DNA from: an uncultured Tateyamaria sp.
Lineage (GTDB): Bacteria > Pseudomonadota > Alphaproteobacteria > Rhodobacterales > Rhodobacteraceae
Reading direction: 5' to 3'
Length of the DNA: 64,000 nt
Assembly (NCBI GenBank): GCA_947501275.1
Contig: CANMVD010000001.1
Span: 62,001-126,000 of the forward strand
Shown here: positions 48,105 to 55,643 of the stretch, piece by piece
How positions within the stretch are numbered: the stretch's first letter is position 1
How the letters are laid out: every line of letters starts with the position of its first letter
Notes under the pieces: model-generated
The model's database searches: none
Told to the model about the DNA's origin: nothing
Seen by the model: the letters and a program-made list of their open reading frames with translations, nothing else
Position numbers and translations under genes: made by a program

Positions 48105-49409
48105 TCAGCGATCAATCGGCAACCCACTGGGCACAGAGGCAGGAACCCCTAAAGCGCCTTTTAAGCTTTGCTGATCCGTCAGCGCCCGCAAGAATGCGAT
48201 GATATCCGCCACCCCTTCATCACTCAGCGACATAGGCGCCAACACATTGGCCTGCGCAATGGCCTCAATTTCGGCCGGGTCACTGACAACTCGCAAGTCG
48301 TCGGCCTTAAATCCGGGCATGATGGCTTGGCTCGGGTCGTAAGCGCGCAGGCTGGCGACGGGATCAAGGTGATGGCGCACCACGCCTTCGAGCGTCGCAT
48401 AGGCACCCGTGTGCCCGTAAGGCGCTGTTTCGGCCACGTTGCGCAAGGGCGGCGTGCGGAACGCATAGGCATCCTCGGCCCGCCCGGTGACACGCATCCT
48501 CCCCACATCGCGGGCGTGGGATTCAAATCGCGCGGCCTTGCCGGGCCCGATCTGAGGCATCGCAATGGCATGAAAACCGTGATCGGTTTGAAAACGCCCG
48601 GAATGGCAGGTCGCACAGCCCGCATCACCGTAAAACAACTCCATACCGCGCATGGCTGCCGGTTCCATCTCGGTCCCGTTGCGCAGGTAGAGATCAAAAG
48701 GGCTCGCCACTCCACGCCACTCGAAATCAAGAAAAGTCGCAATCGCATCCGAAATGTCGGTAAAGTGGATCGGCTCTGGCCCAATAACGGCGTCGAAACG
48801 GGCGCGATATTCAGGAAGCGCCTCAACCCGCTTGGCCAACACATCCCACGCGCCACCGGGGCCAGTCAGCAGCCCCTGACGGACTGCCTTGGCAACGTCA
48901 TTCTCGGTGTAGTGGCCCGCCATTTCGTCCGCTGACAAAACGGGAAACATGGATTGGGCCGACAACGCCGAGGCAAAACCCGCCTCCATCTCAGCGCCCA
49001 ACGGCGTGCGAATACCTGACGGGCGAGACGGATCAGCCTCCAGCCGGCCATCATGGAAAAAGACGGTGAATTCAGTCGCGCCAAGGTTGAACAAAGGCGG
49101 CGCGTTGCGCGGGATCCGCTGTTCAGGCACGTTGTCCGCCACCGCTTTGCGATCAGGGCCAAGACCAACGCCGCCATCTCCCAATCCCAAGGACACGCCA
49201 TCGCCCGTCCCAAAATTCGGATGGTGACAGGTGGCACAGGACACGGTCTTGGAGCCTGACAAGATGGGGTCATAAAACAGCAACTGCCCCAAAGCGACCT
49301 GCGCAGCATCGACATCAGGGTAAATGGGCTCCGCAAAAGGCAAATCAGCCGCCTGCGCGCTGACGGCCCAGACCGACAGAAACACACCTGTCAACAATTT
49401 GCGATGCAT
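48105..49409 (-). CDS. MauG/CcpA-like di-haem cytochrome c peroxidase
   Basis: 434 aa. Sec signal (MHRKLLTGVFLSVWAVSAQA), then two haem c sites, CATCH at residues 58-62 and CATCH at 265-269. Typical surroundings include LGQLLFYDPILSGSKTVSCA, APPLFNLGATEF, FFHDGRLEADPS and TPPLRNVAETAPYGHTGAY. Periplasmic; either a peroxidase or a MauG-type protein-oxidising enzyme. Strong GGGAGG site before ATG 49409. It faces the VCBS gene, 23 bp between stops. An operator similar to that of the sugar transporter lies 38-63 bp upstream, suggesting joint control by the ROK protein. Confidence 0.9.
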   Translation of the reverse strand: MHRKLLTGVFLSVWAVSAQAADLPFAEPIYPDVDAAQVALGQLLFYDPILSGSKTVSCATCHHPNFGTGDGVSLGLGDGGVGLGPDRKAVADNVPEQRIPRNAPPLFNLGATEFTVFFHDGRLEADPSRPSGIRTPLGAEMEAGFASALSAQSMFPVLSADEMAGHYTENDVAKAVRQGLLTGPGGAWDVLAKRVEALPEYRARFDAVIGPEPIHFTDISDAIATFLDFEWRGVASPFDLYLRNGTEMEPAAMRGMELFYGDAGCATCHSGRFQTDHGFHAIAMPQIGPGKAARFESHARDVGRMRVTGRAEDAYAFRTPPLRNVAETAPYGHTGAYATLEGVVRHHLDPVASLRAYDPSQAIMPGFKADDLRVVSDPAEIEAIAQANVLAPMSLSDEGVADIIAFLRALTDQQSLKGALGVPASVPSGLPIDR

Positions 49410-49446
49410 GTCTTTGATCCTCCCTGACTTGCGCACCGTTGCGCCC

Positions 49447-49472
49447 TTTAATTCAAATGTCAAATTAACTTG
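49447..49472. promoter_or_regulatory. ROK operator candidate, di-haem cytochrome promoter
   Basis: TTTAATTC-AAATGTC-AAATTAACTTG, 20 of 26 positions identical to 45198-45223 in the same orientation, in the gap between the cytochrome gene (start 49409) and the epimerase gene (start 49531). Confidence 0.6.
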
Positions 49473-49530
49473 TTGCTAGTAAATTCAGGTCTCTGAAGGC
49501 ACAAGCATGGCAACAGTGCAGGATATCAGC

Positions 49531-50532
49531 ATGACACGCACCGCTCTCGTCACCGGATCAGCCGGATTTATCGGTTACTTCACCGTGCAGGCCTTGCTGG
49601 CTGCTGGATGGAACGTGGTCGGGCTGGACGCGATGAGCGACTATTACGACGTCACGCTGAAAGAACGCAGACGGGCCATGTTACGCCAGTCCCAAGGCTA
49701 CGTAGATGTCGAAGAACGCATTGAAACACCTGGTGTTCTGAACGGGTTGTTTGCGGAATATGAATTTGACGCGGTCATTCACCTCGCAGCTCAGGCCGGC
49801 GTGCGTTATTCGATCGAAGCGCCCCGAACCTATGTCGAAGCAAACCTTATGGGCACCTTTGAACTGCTCGAAGCGGCGCGCAACACACCTCCAAAACACA
49901 TGCTGCTCGCGTCCACGTCTTCGGCCTACGGGGCCAATACGCAGATGCCCTATGTGGAAACCGACCGCTCGGATCATCAGATGTCTTTCTACGCCGCCAC
50001 CAAAAAGGCGACGGAAAACATGGCGCACAGCTATGCCCACCTATACGCCCTGCCCATCACCATGTTCCGCTTTTTCACGGTTTACGGGGCTTGGGGGCGG
50101 CCCGACATGGCGCATTTCAAATTCACCAAAGCCATCCTGAACGGCGATCCCATCGACATCTACAATCACGGCGACATGAAACGCGACTTCACCTATATCG
50201 ACGATCTGACCGCGGCCATCCTTGCGCTGATCGACGCCGTACCCGGGGACACACCCGTCGCGAATGACAGCCTTTCGCCAGTCGCTCCGCATCGCGTGGT
50301 CAACATTGGCAATGGCGCCCCCGTGCCGCTGATGGAGTTCATCGCCGCCATCGAACAGGCCTGCGGACGCGAGGCGATCAAAACCTACCATGACATGCAG
50401 CCCGGTGATGTGCCCGCAACATGGGCCGACGCCAGCCTTTTGGAGACGCTCACAGGCAAGCGACCCCAAACACCCATCCAAACCGGTATCCAACATTTCG
50501 TCGATTGGTATCGCGACTATTATCAGGTCTGA
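49531..50532 (+). CDS. NAD-dependent sugar epimerase, UDP-glucuronate 4-epimerase-like
   Basis: 333 aa. Extended SDR: TALVTGSAGFIGYFTVQALL dinucleotide motif, VIHLAAQAGVRYSIEAPRTY, ASTSSAYGANTQMPY, Y-x-x-x-K in SFYAATKKATENM, and RFFTVYGAWGRPDMAHFKFT. The sequence AGVRYSIE and PDMA are those of UDP-glucuronate 4-epimerases (LpsL/CapI), which supply UDP-galacturonate for surface polysaccharide. ATG 49531 gives the family start; ATG 49507 also has a GAAGG site. Divergent from the cytochrome gene. Confidence 0.88.
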   Translation: MTRTALVTGSAGFIGYFTVQALLAAGWNVVGLDAMSDYYDVTLKERRRAMLRQSQGYVDVEERIETPGVLNGLFAEYEFDAVIHLAAQAGVRYSIEAPRTYVEANLMGTFELLEAARNTPPKHMLLASTSSAYGANTQMPYVETDRSDHQMSFYAATKKATENMAHSYAHLYALPITMFRFFTVYGAWGRPDMAHFKFTKAILNGDPIDIYNHGDMKRDFTYIDDLTAAILALIDAVPGDTPVANDSLSPVAPHRVVNIGNGAPVPLMEFIAAIEQACGREAIKTYHDMQPGDVPATWADASLLETLTGKRPQTPIQTGIQHFVDWYRDYYQV

Positions 50533-50540
50533 CGCCCGCC

Positions 50541-50575
50541 CCTTCTCTGTTCCCCAAAAATCCCCCCGGAGGGAC
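50541..50575 (+). repeat. Dispersed intergenic repeat family 1, copy E (short)
   Basis: CTTCTCTGTTCCCCAAAAAT then CCCCCCGGAGGG. Short relative of copy D (CTGTTCCC-x-AAAxAT-CCC-CCGG); lacks the second hairpin. Confidence 0.4.
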
Positions 50576-50633
50576 CCTTTCCAGCATCCCGCCGGACCGT
50601 TATAGGGCAGGCACACATGCTACGGAGGCCCCA

Positions 50634-51323
50634 ATGCCCTTTGACCGCTCAATCAAGATCGCACCGTCCATCCTGGCCGCTGACTTCGCCAATTTCGGAG
50701 CGGAATGCGCGGCGGTCGAATCCCAAGGTGCGGACTGGATTCATGTGGACGTGATGGACGGGCACTTCGTGCCCAACATCACCTTCGGACCCGCCACCTG
50801 CGCCGCCATCCGCCCCCACATCAAGGGCGTCATGGATGTGCATCTGATGATCGCGCCCGTGGACCCCTATATTGACGCTTTCGCAGATGCAGGCGCAGAC
50901 GTTCTGACCGCCCATGTTGAGGCCGGACCGCACATCCACCGCACGCTGCAGGCGATCCGCGGCGCGGACATGAAAGCAGGCGTGGCGCTGAACCCCGGCA
51001 CACCCGCCTCTGCGATAGGCGAATTGCTGGACATGGTTGATCTGGTTTGCGTGATGACAGTCAATCCCGGCTTTGGCGGGCAAAAATTCATCGACATGAC
51101 GGCGAAAATTTCAGAACTGCGTGCCATGATCAGCGACCGCCCTGTGCATATCGAAATCGACGGTGGTGTGGACCCAAAGACCGCGCCGCTTGTCGCTAAG
51201 GCGGGGGCCGATGTGCTGGTGGCAGGTTCTGCCGTTTTCAAGGGCGGGTCAGCTTCGAACCCGGCACCTTATGGTGAAAACATCAGCGCCATCCGTGCCG
51301 CTGCCAACGGCACGTGGACCTAA
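50634..51323 (+). CDS. rpe: Ribulose-phosphate 3-epimerase
   Basis: 229 aa. Interconverts ribulose-5-P and xylulose-5-P; TIM barrel with divalent metal. Motifs: IKIAPSILAADFANFGAECA, WIHVDVMDGHFVPNITFGP (metal His and Asp), VHLMI, VCVMTVNPGFGGQKFI, and HIEIDGGVDPKTAPLVAKAG. ATG 50634 follows a CGGAGG site; a longer open frame upstream is not needed. Follows the epimerase after 101 bp that contain repeat copy E, so co-transcription is uncertain. Confidence 0.96.
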   Translation: MPFDRSIKIAPSILAADFANFGAECAAVESQGADWIHVDVMDGHFVPNITFGPATCAAIRPHIKGVMDVHLMIAPVDPYIDAFADAGADVLTAHVEAGPHIHRTLQAIRGADMKAGVALNPGTPASAIGELLDMVDLVCVMTVNPGFGGQKFIDMTAKISELRAMISDRPVHIEIDGGVDPKTAPLVAKAGADVLVAGSAVFKGGSASNPAPYGENISAIRAAANGTWT

Positions 51324-51346
51324 AGCGTTATGCGAAAAAAAACGTG

Positions 51347-51393
51347 ACTCACCTAACGCCGCCTGAAATCCATGATTTCAACGCGTCAGGTGA
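51347..51393. repeat. Dispersed repeat family 3, long palindromic copy
   Basis: TCACCTAACGC (51349-51359) pairs with GCGTCAGGTGA (51383-51393), and inside it GAAATC-CAT-GATTTC forms a second perfect stem. Half of this element recurs at 20395-20427. It follows rpe and may act as its transcript end; the rest of 51394-51498 shows nothing recognisable. Confidence 0.55.
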
Positions 51394-51498
51394 TAGGTGG
51401 TGTCTCAGGTACTTCGTCAAACGCTATGGACGTTTGCGCAACTCACTCCGGTCTTGGATCAACTCCGCAGAACCACCAGCTTGCGGGGCATCCATCAA

Positions 51499-52977
51499 TC
51501 ACGTCAACTGATCGGCAAACACCTCAATCAGCTTGTGTTTCAATATCTTACCCGTTGGGGCTGCAGGCAATGATGTCGCCAACACATAGCGCGCGGGGCG
51601 TTTGTACCCTGCCAAGCGCTCAGCCACAAAGGCGCGCAAGGTTTCAACGCTCAAGTCACACCCCTGCGCGATCTGAACAAAGGCAAGCACCTCTTCGTCT
51701 CCAGATACGGGACGGCCTACAACTGCGGCCTGCACAACGTCCACATGGTCGTTCAACGCCGCCTCGACTTCGGGTGGATAGACGTTGAAACCGCCGTGGA
51801 TGATCAACTCTTTTGAGCGCCCCAGAATGTGCAGGCGGCCGGTATCATCCAACCTTCCCAGATCTCCCGTGCGCAACCAGCCATCCCGGCCCAGCACTTC
51901 CGCTGTCGCCTCGGGATTTCGAAAATAGCCGGGCATGACGTGTGGACCGCGGGTCAGAACCTCGCCCGCTCCATCGCCGCCGCCGGGTACGGATGTATCC
52001 ACCCGCACCTCGATCCCCGGAAGTGCTGGGCCAACCGAAGTGTCCGGATCGCCAATCGCATTCAACGTCGCGGCAATGCCAGCCGTGCTTTCGGTCATGC
52101 CATAGCCGTTCTGGAGTGCGACGCCATAAAACGCCTCTGCCTCGCGCTTCCATGTGGGGTCGAGAGGCGCTGCACCCGAAGACACGTAACGCAACGTGTC
52201 CGAACCAAGCGCACGCTCTCCCAAAGCCCTTGCATGGGCCATCAACAGCGCATGCATCTGCGGCACAGCAGAAAACAGTGTGATGCCATCGCGCAGCGCA
52301 TCAAACACATCCGCCACCACGAAACGCGGCACGAGACGCACAGGTGCACCCGCATAGACGGCTGCCACCAGCACGGAACACAAGCCAAAGACATGGGTTG
52401 TCGGCAGCACACCGTAAATCAGATCGTCTATCGTCATGGATCGCAATGTGGCCGACGTCTTGCCGCCAAAACACACGTTGTCATGGCTCAGCATCACGCC
52501 CTTGGGCACCCCGGTCGTGCCTGTGGTGTAGAGTATGACAGCGACGTCCCTATCAGCGGGCCCACCCTGAGGTGTTCGTTTTACAGCGGCAAGCGATTGG
52601 GAGGCGTCAGCTGCGCCAAACTGCTCGGCGTGAGCACGGGCGTCAGGTGACGCATGACCCGTGAACAAGATCACAGACGGGTCCGCATGGTCGATAATGC
52701 GCTTCAACTCAGGCTGAGTCATCCGCGCATTGATCGGGACAGCAATCGCGCCCAACTGCCAGATGGCAAACACCGCCTGCATCACGGCGGCACAATTTTC
52801 ACACACAATCACAACACGATCGCCCGAAGTCACGACCGGCTTCAAACGGCGTGCGAAATCTGACACCGCAGCGTCCAGATCTGCATACGTCCAGCGCATG
52901 CCAAACGCGTCCTCAACGGCTGGTGCGTTGGGGCGCGCGTGCACATGCCGCGCCAGAAGATCGGGCACGCGGGTCAC
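51499..52977 (-). CDS. AMP-forming acyl-CoA ligase (PimA-like)
   Basis: 492 aa. ANL superfamily: P-loop ILYTTGTTGVPKGVMLSHDN, A5-like NGYGMTESTAGI, the hinge RTGDLGRLDDTGRLHILGRS, and the catalytic Lys in PTGKILKHKL. Activates a carboxylic acid to its CoA thioester at the expense of ATP. Last gene in the operon FadB-like, ACD large, ACD small, thioesterase, ligase, so it probably feeds that pathway. Overlaps the thioesterase gene (4 bp). Substrate class by context: dicarboxylate or medium/long-chain acid. Confidence 0.9.
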   Translation of the reverse strand: MTRVPDLLARHVHARPNAPAVEDAFGMRWTYADLDAAVSDFARRLKPVVTSGDRVVIVCENCAAVMQAVFAIWQLGAIAVPINARMTQPELKRIIDHADPSVILFTGHASPDARAHAEQFGAADASQSLAAVKRTPQGGPADRDVAVILYTTGTTGVPKGVMLSHDNVCFGGKTSATLRSMTIDDLIYGVLPTTHVFGLCSVLVAAVYAGAPVRLVPRFVVADVFDALRDGITLFSAVPQMHALLMAHARALGERALGSDTLRYVSSGAAPLDPTWKREAEAFYGVALQNGYGMTESTAGIAATLNAIGDPDTSVGPALPGIEVRVDTSVPGGGDGAGEVLTRGPHVMPGYFRNPEATAEVLGRDGWLRTGDLGRLDDTGRLHILGRSKELIIHGGFNVYPPEVEAALNDHVDVVQAAVVGRPVSGDEEVLAFVQIAQGCDLSVETLRAFVAERLAGYKRPARYVLATSLPAAPTGKILKHKLIEVFADQLT

Positions 52978-53393
52978 TGGCGCACCCGCTTGTAAACACC
53001 CGTGGCACTGGCCAGAACGCGGCCCGTCTCATCCTCAACGCGGCCTTCGGTAAACATCGTGTTGCGCCCGCCCCCGGACACTTCGCCAGTTGCAACAACA
53101 ACACCCTCGCGGATGGGGGCCATATATTGCGTGGTCATCGACAGCGTCATGACCTTGGTGTTACCCGCCTCGTCTCCCGTCAAAGACGCTGCGAAACCCA
53201 TGGCATTGTCCAACATACATGAAATAACGCCACCATGCAGCCCGCCGTGACGGTTCCCATGCTGCGGACCGATCTCCAGCCAGCAACGCGCCGTTCCGTC
53301 TTGTGCTGATATATCAACCACATAACCCAGAAGCGTCTGGGCTCCGGTCTCATCGCGGATGATGCCCGGACCCTCAGGCAACACAGAGGGCAA
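52974..53393 (-). CDS. PaaI-type hotdog acyl-CoA thioesterase
   Basis: 139 aa. Hotdog fold: WLEIGPQHGNRHGGLHGGVI with the catalytic-loop HGG, SCMLDNAMGFAA helix, and RNTMFTEGRVEDETGRVLAS. Hydrolyses acyl-CoA, freeing CoA when intermediates stall. The frame is open to 53426, inside the ACD gene. TTG 53393 is chosen because GGAG stands 7 nt upstream and the resulting N-terminus MPSVLPEGPGIIRDETGAQ fits the family; ATG 53426 is the alternative. Overlaps ACD small by 20 bp. Confidence 0.85.
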   Translation of the reverse strand: MPSVLPEGPGIIRDETGAQTLLGYVVDISAQDGTARCWLEIGPQHGNRHGGLHGGVISCMLDNAMGFAASLTGDEAGNTKVMTLSMTTQYMAPIREGVVVATGEVSGGGRNTMFTEGRVEDETGRVLASATGVYKRVRQ

Positions 53394-54444
53394 TGTAACG
53401 CTCCAGATGATAATCCGTGTCGCCAAAACGGTGATCCGCCATGACGATACGCTTGGCGATATGGGCGAGTTCGTATTCCTGCGTCATGGCAATGCCACCG
53501 TGCATCTGAATGGATTCTTCTGCCACCAATCGCCCGGCCCGCCCGATCAGGTTTTTTGTCGCCGACAGGAACAAGTCCCTGTCGTCCGTCTCAAGGTACC
53601 CGGCTGCGTTGATAACGGCGCTGCGCGCTTGCTCGACTTCGATCAATAAGTCCGACATCCGATGCGCAAGCGCCTGAAACGTCCCGATGGGGCGTCCAAA
53701 CTGCTTGCGGGTCATCAAGTAATCCTGCGTCAGTGCCGTGGCCGTTTCCATCGCCCCCAATGCCTCTGCGGATTGCGCGACAATGGCCAAGGCGTTGAGA
53801 TCCTTGATGTCATCCAACCCAAGGCCCAAGGCCTGCGCCGGAGTATTCTCCAGCGTCACCTCTGCTGCCCTGCCCCCGGCCAGCAATGGATAGCCCTGCA
53901 CGCTCAGTCCCGCAGCGCTCCGGTCCACCAGATAAAGACCAATCTCGTCACCTGAGCGGGCAGATACGAGAAGATGATCTGCCGCCTCGGCATTCATCAC
54001 AACCGCCTTGCGCCCGGTCAACCTATTTCCATCCGCTACCGTTTGGACATGATCCAGATCATAGCGTCCGCCCGGCTCACCATGCGCAAACGCAAGATGA
54101 ACAGCGCCCGCGATCACCTGTTCCACCAACGCATCGCGCCCGGCGCCCGCCAAGGCACGCCCGCCCAGCAAAGCACTGTCAAGGAGTGGCTCGACAACAC
54201 CTGCGCGGCCAAGCTCTTCAAAAACGACGGCTATATCAAATCCGGCGCCGCCAAAGCCACCCTGATCTTCCGTGAACAGCGCACCGATGACCCCCAGTTC
54301 TGCAAGCGCTGCCCAGATCTCGGGTGACATGCCGGCTTCGCTGCCAATGATCTCGTTGCGCCGCGCGGTATCGTATTTCTCACGCAGGAACCGCCGCAGC
54401 GTATCCTGCAGCATTTGCCGCTCTTCGGTCAGTTCAAAATTCAC
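53374..54444 (-). CDS. Acyl-CoA dehydrogenase small subunit (PimD-like)
   Basis: 356 aa. ACD fold: MNFELTEERQMLQDTLRRFL at the N-terminus, ALAIVAQSAEALGAMETATA, TRKQFGRPIGTFQALAHRMS, and QMHGGIAMTQEYELAHIAKR near the end. Slightly shorter than normal ACDs (about 380). Starts with ATG overlapping the ACD large stop (ATGA). Two adjacent ACDs of unequal length suggest a heteromeric enzyme, as in PimC/PimD (pimeloyl-CoA) or steroid side-chain ACDs. Uses FAD and ETF. Confidence 0.88.
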   Translation of the reverse strand: MNFELTEERQMLQDTLRRFLREKYDTARRNEIIGSEAGMSPEIWAALAELGVIGALFTEDQGGFGGAGFDIAVVFEELGRAGVVEPLLDSALLGGRALAGAGRDALVEQVIAGAVHLAFAHGEPGGRYDLDHVQTVADGNRLTGRKAVVMNAEAADHLLVSARSGDEIGLYLVDRSAAGLSVQGYPLLAGGRAAEVTLENTPAQALGLGLDDIKDLNALAIVAQSAEALGAMETATALTQDYLMTRKQFGRPIGTFQALAHRMSDLLIEVEQARSAVINAAGYLETDDRDLFLSATKNLIGRAGRLVAEESIQMHGGIAMTQEYELAHIAKRIVMADHRFGDTDYHLERYIALCVA

Positions 54445-55640
54445 CGCCCACCTCCCATTGCAACCTTGGCAATAATGCCACGCTGGATCTCGTTGGAGCC
54501 GCCAAAAATCGACAGTTTGCGGTTGTTGAAATATGAGGCCGCAACTGGTCCGGCGTCATGAGGGTCAGGCACCATATCATTGGCACCCTCCACCGCTTCA
54601 GAGGCAAAGGGCATGGCATAGGGTCCTGCCGCGCGACGGGCCAGATCATTGATTTCCTGACGAATAATAGTGCCCTTCACCTTGAGCATGGAGGCCTCAA
54701 CCCCTGGCGCTCCGCCTGCCGCAGCTTTGGAAACGATGCGCAGATTGGTTGTTGCCATGGCCCGCAGATCAATTTCAACTTGTGCAAGACGAGCCGCAAA
54801 ATGCGGGTTTTCAATCAACGGACGTCCATTGTGATTTTCTGCGCGCGCAACCCGTTTAACAGCCGCCAATCCGGCCTGCGAAAATCCCACCCCGGCGATG
54901 TTGGTGCGTTCGTGGTTGAGCAAGTACTTGGCATAGGTCCAACCCTTGTTCTCTTCGCCCACCAGATTTTCGACAGGTACTTTCACGTCTGTGAACCAGA
55001 CCTCATTCACCTCATGGGTTCCGTCCAACAGGATAATCGGGCGCACTTCGACCCCCGGCGTGTCCATATCGATCAACAGGAAAGAGATCCCCTCCTGTTG
55101 CTTTACATCCGGGTCCGTACGGACAAGGCAAAAGATCATGTTGGCGTGCTGACCTAGTGTTGTCCACGTCTTCTGGCCGTTGACGATGTAGTGGTCGCCG
55201 TCGCGCACGGCCTTGGTTTTGAGCGACGCCAGATCAGAGCCGGCACCGGGTTCGGAATATCCCTGACACCACCAGTCAGAGCCATCCAAAATACGCGGCA
55301 GCCAATGTTCTTGTTGTGCTTTTGATCCAAATTTCTGCAACACGGGCGCCAGCATCGACAGCCCAAACGGGACGACGCGGGGCGCATGAGCGGCACAGGC
55401 TTCTTCCTCGAAAATGTGGCGCTGCACAGCGTTCCATTCGGCCCCACCAAAGGACTTGGGCCAATTCGGAGCCAACCAACCTCGTGCGTTCAACGTCGCG
55501 TGCCAGCCGTCCATATCCGCCTTGGTCAGATCCCGATCAAGGCGCACCTTTTCGGCCAGTTCAGGGGATAACTCTGCCTCCAAGAACGCCCGCACCTCGG
55601 CACGAAAGGCTTGTTCTTCAGGCGTATAGCTCATGTCCAT
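54441..55640 (-). CDS. Acyl-CoA dehydrogenase large subunit (PimC-like)
   Basis: 399 aa. ACD N-terminus DMSYTPEEQAFRAEVRAFLE, WCQGYSEPGAGSDLASLKTK with FAD contacts, NGQKTWTTLGQHANMIFCLV, and the C-terminal IFGGSNEIQRGIIAKVAMGG, where the last helix carries the usual catalytic-loop pattern. Partner to the overlapping small subunit. ATG 55640 is chosen among GTG 55643, ATG 55640 and ATG 55634; the FadB-like gene ends at 55644. Electrons pass to ETF. Confidence 0.9.
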   Translation of the reverse strand: MDMSYTPEEQAFRAEVRAFLEAELSPELAEKVRLDRDLTKADMDGWHATLNARGWLAPNWPKSFGGAEWNAVQRHIFEEEACAAHAPRVVPFGLSMLAPVLQKFGSKAQQEHWLPRILDGSDWWCQGYSEPGAGSDLASLKTKAVRDGDHYIVNGQKTWTTLGQHANMIFCLVRTDPDVKQQEGISFLLIDMDTPGVEVRPIILLDGTHEVNEVWFTDVKVPVENLVGEENKGWTYAKYLLNHERTNIAGVGFSQAGLAAVKRVARAENHNGRPLIENPHFAARLAQVEIDLRAMATTNLRIVSKAAAGGAPGVEASMLKVKGTIIRQEINDLARRAAGPYAMPFASEAVEGANDMVPDPHDAGPVAASYFNNRKLSIFGGSNEIQRGIIAKVAMGGGR

Positions 55641-55643
55641 CAC

